Assembly (NCBI GenBank): GCA_021209875.1
Contig: JAGYVD010000001.1
Span: 4,278,001-4,342,000 of the forward strand
Direction of reading: 5' to 3'
Length of the DNA: 64,000 bases
Origin: Rosellinia necatrix
Lineage: Eukaryota > Ascomycota > Sordariomycetes > Xylariales > Xylariaceae
Made by a program: the position numbers and the translations under genes. Shown here one piece after another: positions 57,770-64,000 of this stretch. The notes under the pieces were generated by a model that was not told the DNA's origin, did no database searches, and saw nothing but the letters and a program-made list of their open reading frames with translations. Every line of letters begins with the position of its first letter. Positions within the stretch are counted from its first letter, which is position 1.

Positions 57770-59237
57770 CTAACTAACAAACATGTCGATCACCATGTGT
57801 TCCATTGCTACCGTCGACTTGAAACCGTGATCGGAGATGAAAGTCGTTATCAAGTCGGGTGGCGTAAAATCGAGGGGCGAGGCCGACCGAGCCTCCCTCG
57901 CGCGCTTCTCGGCCTCGGTTTCGGTTTCGGTCTTGGTCTCGGTTTCGGCCTTTGTCTCGGTGCTTGTGGTGCTGCTGTTCGTAGTTTTGCTTGATTGGAA
58001 GTCGAGTAGGTTTTGGTTGAAGTTGGGGCAGGCCCATTTGAACTGGCCGACCGGGAAGGTCTGCCCGAGCTTGTGCTGCTCGGCGGCAACATAGAAGGGC
58101 TTGCCGTCGGCCTTGGCAAGCTTCGCGATCTGGTACGTGCCTAGCCGGCTGATGATGCCGCCCTGTGCCGTAATGAGCTCGGCGCCCACTATTACCACGT
58201 TTACCTTGGCCATGATGTGTGCGACGCCGCCCTCGGGTATCGTGGCCACGGAGATGCCCTTGGCACGCAAGGCGGCAACTATCTTGATGCTCTCCGCCTG
58301 GCGGCTCTCACTGATGGCGTAGATGACCCTGAAGCGCCGGCGGGGGCCGCCATGAGCTCGCTCGGCGGCGCGCGCAAGGAGTGTGCCAACAACGCGTGAG
58401 CCGCCATGCGTCAGAACAGTGGCTTTGTCGGCAATCAGATGTCTGTAGAAGGGGGAAGCGTTCCCGTCAGCACTCGCAGACCTAAAGGACAACGACGACG
58501 GCCGATGGTATATAACGTGGGGAAATGTCTACGAGGAGAATGGGCACATACTGTCCTTCGGAGGCAATCTTCTCCCTGGCTTCCTTGGCTCTCATAGCGA
58601 ATAGTCGGGCATTGCGAAGCAGGTGTTGGCGGATTAACTCGAACTGTTGGTCCTCGTTCCGACTCCCAGAGGCAGCACCACCGCTGCTGGGGAGCTGTCT
58701 AAGCTCCCTAACAAGGTACTGCTTGAAGAAGTCGCTGCCGTGGCGCACGGCCATGGGGTTCACGACGAGGGGGCTTCGCCGTAGCAGGTCCGACTGTGTC
58801 TCGACGAGCTTCATAGTCTCGAAGACGGTAGTAGCGGACGAGGCGCCCAGGGCTTCGATCAGGGCCTCTATAGTGGCCATGGGCATGGTGAGCTCAGGGT
58901 CATCGGCCAGGAGGCGGTGGTAAGTCGCAACGATGCTGTGAAGAGAGAGGGAGGGCAGAGTAGTTAGCAAGGCTTCTTTCATCCCGATAATGACCATTAT
59001 CGTCGCCGCCGCCGTCGTCGTCGCCGTCATCATCCATCATCGCCACCATCATCATCGCCGACATTGTCATCAACATGGGCCATCTACTCCCCCCGCGGTA
59101 GGGTAGCGGCGGAGGGAGAGATACAAAGGTAGGATCATATAGATAGATAAAGGTGCTTACTCAAACGAGCCGACATCTGGATTGCTGCGGATGGGCAGCT
59201 GGGATGAGACACCCCCCGCCACGTCGTTGTTCGCCAT
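57770..59237 (-). CDS. gcn3: Translation initiation factor eIF2B subunit alpha (GCN3)
   Basis: Regulatory subunit of the eIF2 guanine nucleotide exchange factor; senses phosphorylated eIF2-alpha. Three exons on the minus strand: 59237-59161, 58935-58552, 58442-57770 (377 aa). Junctions rebuild GSFDIVATYHRLLADDPELT and ASEGQHLIADKATVLTHG. Conserved eIF2B alpha/beta/delta features: VLTHGGSRVVGTLLARAA, VIYAISESRQAESIKIVAAL, VGAELITAQGGIISRLGTY, KADGKPFYVAAEQHKLGQTF, and the C-terminal PLDFTPPDLITTFISDHG. An unusual Thr/Glu/Lys repeat insert (residues about 303-340, encoded by imperfect six-base repeats at 57886-57990) interrupts the C-terminal domain. The first intron (225 nt) contains a GAT/GAC-type microsatellite. 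Start in ATGGCGAACAAC; 5' spacer contains A/GAGGG tandem repeats. Confidence 0.92.
57886..57962. repeat. Imperfect hexanucleotide repeat coding for a Thr-Glu insert in eIF2B-alpha
   Basis: Plus strand shows GGTTTC/GGTCTC/GGTCTT units; on the minus strand these give alternating Glu-Thr and Lys. In frame within the last exon. Confidence 0.75.
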
Positions 59238-59457
59238 GTGCGTAGCAGTCTAAGGTGTATGTATAGATAGCTAAGGTGTATGGCGTTCTACTGACGTCCG
59301 CCGCCGCCGCCGCCGTCGTTGTTGTCGTCGTCGTTAGTGTTACTGCTGGTATGGTTCTAGTAGTTGCGCAGCCAGAAGATGTAGAGATTAAAAAATTGGG
59401 GATAGAAGATTGGGGGGGATAAGGATAAAGGTGTTGGAATAGTAGCGTTTATACGTG

Positions 59458-59534
59458 GGGAAAAAAAAAAGAGGGAAAAAAAAAAGAGGGAAAAAAAAAA
59501 GAGGGAAAAAAAAGAGGGAAAAAAAAAAGAGAGG
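59458..59534. repeat. Tandem A-tract/GAGGG array
   Basis: Five copies of a run of 7-10 A followed by GAGGG (last copy GAGAGG), period about 15 bp. Lies about 220 bp upstream of the eIF2B-alpha start codon. Confidence 0.9.
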
Positions 59535-60211
59535 AACTTATACGCTAGAGGAGCTGTGAAGCTTTTGATTATAGCAACTGCTCAAATTTAAAGGCAAAGG
59601 TAAAACGTTGAACCTACCTACCACCTTACCCAATTCCTTCGTGCAGTACCTTCCTCCAGTAAACTCGTGAGTCAAATCGCGGGGCACACTGCATAGTTAA
59701 TTTGGTGGGGGCAATTTTTCTGAGTTCGGGGTCGGATGTCTGGGTCACCATACCTCCTCCCCTCGACCGGTACTTGTGTACATACTTCGGGGAAGCATGG
59801 TGTCTGAGTAGTGAGGGGCAACGAGGAGGGGTCATTTTCAACCCACCAAATATCCTTATCTAGTAATCTCTCGAACAGGATTGTGGAGACCTCAGCCGCA
59901 AGCAACCAAGGCATATATGTTTAATGTGCAACACCTAACTAACTCCAGCCTTGGAGCTCTTGAACTACGTATCGACAATTAAGGTCCGGGTTTGGCATGA
60001 AGATCCGAGAGGTTCGTACCTTACCTGTTAAGGAACCACTAGCCCACCAGGTCTTCAGGCGCAGCTGTTTCCCGCATTCTAATATGTCTAATTAAACAGA
60101 AGCAGCTTCTGCGCTTCGACACTCTGATTGTGACGAAAATTACAGTAGAGACTTCCAAATTTCGACATGCCGCTGGGTTATGTGGTAACGCCACCTGCAC
60201 AGTCTACCAGG

Positions 60212-60266
60212 CAGGCACCGGACAGGCACCGGACAGGCACCGGACAGGCACCAAACAGGCACCAGA
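60212..60266. repeat. 11-bp minisatellite, five copies
   Basis: Unit CAGGCACCGGA repeated three times exactly, then two variants (CAGGCACCAAA, CAGGCACCAGA). Intergenic, upstream of nothing recognised. Confidence 0.93.
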
Positions 60267-60621
60267 CAACTTTCATTCCTGGCCTCTCGCAATTTTCAAG
60301 TTCGTGCATGATAACGGCCGGGCTGGAGTGATCGTTGTATTGTATTATTGAACAGATTAGTCTCGTGCTTTTCGATTTAAGAACCACCAAGTCTATCGGT
60401 AAAGCAGATGCACTAACGAACTACGTGATATTGGCCATGGTTTCCATATTTCGTAAGCACACGGGGTTGAGGAGATAATCCCCGTCTTAGACCCTCTGTG
60501 AAATTACTATGCATACTGTGTCTTCTTCTCCTTCTCTCGCATCTTGCCCGTCCAGCATAGATGATGTTCGTTTCATCCTACCATCGTCCCGTGATCGCAC
60601 AGGTTTGGCATGCTGGCGCAA

Positions 60622-62686
60622 TTATTGCTCGGCCACCTGGACATCCCGCAGGCCTTCGACCTTCAACTCCTCGCCGGTAGCGCGATGGTAGATATCCTTA
60701 ACATCATCCGTAGTTGTCTCAAAGTGCGACGTGGCGTCATAACTCTTCGAAATGAAGATGTTGTCCGCTTTGCCATCGTCGACAGGTTCGTATAGTGGTA
60801 TCGGTGCCCCCTGATGATGGTTAGCTAAGCCGACCACTACGATGATGAAATATGAGAAATCTATACTAACCATGAATTGCTCTTCAATCTTGCCGAGGCG
60901 GTCTAGACCAGGCTGCAGCTCAAGGTGATGGTTGGATGTCGTCTCGGCGATCGTCGACACTATTGCAATGTAGTAGCCCTGTGGGCAGACGTTGTGTGCC
61001 GACGACACACAGGCAATGTATATGTCTAGTCACCGATTAATATCATGGTCAATGATTGCTCAGAGGTGCCAACCACACTCACCGTTCTTGCGGCCGACCT
61101 GCGACTGGGGGATGATGAGCTGGCAAGAATCGCTATCGTTTGTACCGGCCAGGGGATGCTTTAGTATGCAGATTGCTTTGAGGACATGCCCGACGACCTT
61201 GACCTTGTTCGGGAAATAGGAGGGGTCGCCTAGAATCATGTCTGCTTTGGTCTCAAAGTGCATCTGTTCGGCGCTATCCGCGTTCCCCATGGTGGCCTTA
61301 ATGCCGACGGCCTTCTTGCCGTCATACAATACCTCGTCTACAGAAGTGCTCAACATGTATGTGCCGCCGTATATAGCTGACAGACGGGCAAAACCCTGGG
61401 GTAGCTCGCCAAGACCGTACAAGGGGTAGATGTACGGCGATTTGCCGTACCTTGCCACCGAATTTCCGTACAGGCGGATGCGGTCGATGGCATCGGGCGC
61501 CTTTCCTGGTGTCTCGATGTAGCTGTCATCTAGGTATAACGCCATGGCGTGGCCGATGAAGTCGCGAGTACCAGCCTCCAGACCAAATTTGTCATAGACT
61601 TCCCTCATGGTGCTGTTGCTCATATCGATGCCTGGAGGTAGCAAAGGGTCAGTCTACGGGAAATCCTCTCACTGCGTTTTTCGCCTCTCGACCCGGGTCA
61701 GGGCCAGGTATCGCTCACCCTTGTGTGTGGTAGGGTCTTTCAGGTCAAAGGTGCCCACCCACTCGATGAAGCTCTTCATGCGGCGCTTCTCGAAGATACC
61801 CATGAGCGGGGACTTGAGGGCTTCACCGGCATCCGAGGGCACCTTGGCAACAGTAGCCTTGGAACTGGCACCCTGTTGCACAAAACTACCGGCGACCTGC
61901 TTGAACTCAAGATAGCGGGTGACGTCAGTGGACACCAGAATGTTGGTCAGCTGGCCCGAGGACATCAGCAGCTTGGGAACCAAGTCAACGTTCCAGTCAT
62001 TGGCCCGGCCGTACTTCTTCCATGGCTCTTCGCCTTGCGCGTAGTTGCCGTACTTCTTGAAGAGCTGTCTCGTGCGAGTGTGGCTGTTAGCTATCATCTG
62101 CCAGGGGAGGGAGAGCGAGAGGGATAGGGACATCGGGATATTGCAGGGGTCGTATGTACCGTCTCGATGTTTACGGATGCGGCATCTCTGGAGTTGGACG
62201 TGCGTTAGCTCAGCCGTGCATGTCTATAGCGAGGGCGGTGCCGAGGAGCACGGAGATAGACGCGGTTCGGGGGGCCATCATGGATACATACCCTCCATAG
62301 TGATCGTTGCGATCGATATGCAGAACCTTCTTGCCTTTCACACTCAGGACACTTTAGAAGACGAGCAAGTGTTAGCGACAACTCGTTGGGGGGAGGGCCG
62401 GGGGTGGAGAGGCTCGTCCGCCGGAGTCACCTCGAAGTCGGCAGCAACAGAGAGGCAGCAGGCGAATAGAGAGGCAGCAGGCGACATGGACATGAGAGGC
62501 AGCAACGGATGGCTATGCATACCCAGAGAGAATACACTCGGTCAGGCCTGTTCGACGGGTGCATGGTCAGCATCAACGGCGGTTTGCATGGTCAGTATCG
62601 CCGGGCATTGTTCGATACCGGGTGCGGGGCGGCAACGTACCGGTGCCCAGCACAACGACATCGTACTTGGGGGCGATCTCCTCCAT
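60622..62686 (-). CDS. gdi1: Rab GDP-dissociation inhibitor (GDI1)
   Basis: Cytosolic chaperone that extracts prenylated GDP-bound Rab/Ypt GTPases from membranes. Eight exons on the minus strand: 62686-62641, 62547-62523, 62351-62292, 62187-62160, 62064-61719, 61631-61083, 61025-60871, 60810-60622 (465 aa, frame kept). Tiny exons 2 and 4 (25 and 28 nt) supply LTECILSG and DAASVNIET. FAD-like Rossmann start YDVVVLGTGLTECILSG, then VKGKKVLHIDRNDHYGG, SGQLTNILVSTDVTRYLEFK, MKSFIEWVG, STMREVYDKFGLEAGTRDFI, ALYLDDSYI, YPLYGLGELPQGFARLSAIY, GGTYMLSTSVDEV, KNDIYIACVSSAHNVCPQGY and PLYEPVDDGKADNIFISKSY. Lacks the REP prenyl-transferase insert, so GDI rather than REP. Intact. Confidence 0.94.
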
Positions 62687-63696
62687 GGCGGCTGTGACGA
62701 CGGCTGTGACGGCTGTGGTGGATGCGTGTTGCGGGAGAGGGCGAGGCGAGGCGAGGCAAGAAAGAGACGAGGGATGGCAGTCAAGGGGATCGAGTAGGTT
62801 CGGAGGAAGATTGCTCGACGCCAGGCCAGACACAAACACAAGACCTTTTTGTCCAAGTATCGGTGAGTGAAAAGGAGTATTGGTTTTCGTTGTACTCTCT
62901 TCAGACCTGGTTGAATGAGGGGCTCGGTGCTGGCAGTGATGCTCGAGACCGCCCGCTAAGTCCACTAAGGCTGGAGAGGTACCCGTACCATAGGCGGTAG
63001 TTGAGAGAGCCCCCTATAGCTGTAGCCAATGAGCGGTGGTTTTGGCGCGCCCCCCTGCTGCGTGTTGGCGCTGGCCCCTCCAGATCATAAGTCCGTCCCA
63101 CTCGAAGCTCCCGAGTCTCTAGCTAACAAGGTTCACATACAGCCTCTTCCTTTTTTTTTTTTTTTTCTTTTGTTCTTTTGTTATTCTTGTTCTTGTCCTT
63201 GTTCTTCTTCTTCTTCAAAAAAAAAAAAAAGATTCTTTCCTTTTCTAACTCAATATATCTTTTCGAGCTATAAAAAGTGTTATTTTATGTATCTATGTTA
63301 TTGTACCCATACAATTATCATCCCCAGATCCCGAGATATGTTACATGCGCAGTATCGTGGGCTAGACTAGATAGGCGGCTGATTGACTTACTGGTGACTC
63401 CGACTCTAGTTGTGATTGTCTACTACACGAATCCGACCAACACAGTCACTCAACCCATGCTGGATAAGTGACAGATCCGTAGGCGCCTTCTAAGTACCAA
63501 TTATGCCGGGGATAGGTACGAGGTATTATACACATATTTACATGTCGTAGCTCTTTCGGTTAGGTACCATAATAGCCCTTTCCGATCATATCATACCATA
63601 TCGTCGAGGTGACAATATTCTATGCAGTCATGTTGTCTCTACTCCCGGCTTTTCTCGCAAACGTCGGCTTGTTATTGCGTAGCGCCGAAAGACTTT
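62687..63696. other. Promoter region of GDI1 and 3' region of the next gene
   Basis: 1.0 kb. CT/GA-rich sequence just upstream of the GDI1 start (62700-62780), a long homopolymer-rich block at 63148-63232 (T run, then TTG/TTC repeats, then A run), AT-rich sequence beyond. No gene supported. Confidence 0.5.
63148..63232. repeat. Poly-T, CTT/GTT repeat and poly-A block
   Basis: About 16 T, then TTG/TTC/CTT triplet repeats, then 14 A. The T and A runs could pair as a hairpin. Intergenic. Confidence 0.85.
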
Positions 63697-64000
63697 CTAA
63701 GGTTTCACCAACGGCTGCCCGGCCGGCGGGGTTTTCGCGGGAATCGTTGATGGCTCGGTATCTTCTGGCCTGGCCGCCCTGGGCTCTTCTGCCATGAAAC
63801 CCGACGGCGTTGGCTCCGCTAGTTGATCTTGATTATTTCGCTCCGGCAGGGTTTCCGGTTCCTCAAAATAGTCTTTCAGGGCGAGGGGACTTCGTTCATT
63901 GCTGAGGTCAATTTCGGGATCCGCCTCTGCCAGCTTTCTCGCATCCTCCCACAAGTACCATCGCTCGGTCAGGACATGCTTAATCGACCTCATCGTTACG
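63697..64000 (-). CDS. 3' end of a mitochondrial ribosomal protein, uL29m (MRPL4/MRP-L47 family), partial
   Basis: The minus-strand frame stays open to the window edge, so the gene begins outside. The visible part ends with about 100 residues. The segment VTMRSIKHVLTERWYLWEDA followed by RKLAEADPEIDLSN resembles the C-terminal helix of fungal uL29m, where a basic helix carrying LTERWYAWEDA is conserved; it is followed by a Pro/Glu/Thr-rich tail to the stop at 63697. If correct, it is a large-subunit mitoribosome protein near the exit tunnel. Assignment rests on this one conserved block, so family identity is moderately sure. The Met at 63993 is internal, not the start. Confidence 0.6.
   Translation of the reverse strand, partial: VTMRSIKHVLTERWYLWEDARKLAEADPEIDLSNERSPLALKDYFEEPETLPERNNQDQLAEPTPSGFMAEEPRAARPEDTEPSTIPAKTPPAGQPLVKP

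Larger units (their letters stand above)
59238..60621. other. Intergenic region with two tandem-repeat arrays
   Basis: 1.4 kb. Near the eIF2B-alpha start it has GCC/GTC trinucleotide repeats (59300-59340) and an A-tract/GAGGG tandem array (59458-59534). Further on is an 11-bp minisatellite (60212-60266). No gene supported; the rest is AT-moderate with small ORFs. Confidence 0.5.

Overview
This is genomic DNA of a filamentous ascomycete (Pezizomycotina, most likely Sordariomycetes). The evidence is eukaryotic core genes split by short GT-AG introns with CTAAC/CTGAC-type branch points, a fungal Zn2Cys6 regulator, a two-domain fungal ergothioneine synthase Egt1, and long intergenic stretches full of TAGG/CCTA-type microsatellites. 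I cannot name the species. No viral genes, bacterial operons, CRISPR arrays, rRNA genes or convincing tRNA genes were seen.

Layout. 0-13 kb: a delta-9 acyl-CoA desaturase with a fused cytochrome b5 (plus), convergent with a RAD5/RAD16-type SNF2 ATPase carrying a RING finger (minus), a long repeat-rich spacer, a small secreted/GPI-like protein (plus) and a His-rich basic nuclear-looking protein (minus). 15.5-18 kb: type II phosphatidylinositol 4-kinase (LSB6). 18-30 kb: gene-poor. It starts with microsatellites, then comes a stretch of about 8.6 kb that nearly lacks the CCTA/TAGG repeats and hides a 10-exon LaeA-like methyltransferase invisible to simple ORF calling. 30-48 kb: housekeeping block of AIM41, gamma-tubulin complex protein 2, proteasome alpha-5, a Zn2Cys6 transcription factor, RRP8 rRNA methyltransferase and DDI1. 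48-53 kb: another gene-poor stretch. 53-64 kb: Egt1 (13 exons), eIF2B-alpha, Rab GDI and the 3' end of a mitochondrial ribosomal protein (uL29m-like).

The genes do not form one pathway. Most are dispersed housekeeping genes: lipid desaturation, phosphoinositide signalling, spindle nucleation, proteolysis, rRNA modification, translation control and vesicle traffic. Two relate to specialised or redox metabolism: Egt1, which by family knowledge makes hercynine and hercynylcysteine sulfoxide, and the LaeA-like methyltransferase in the atypical island. Spliced models given here were assembled by eye from splice signals plus reading-frame continuity. In every multi-exon model the coding length is a whole number of codons, which is a useful internal check but not proof.
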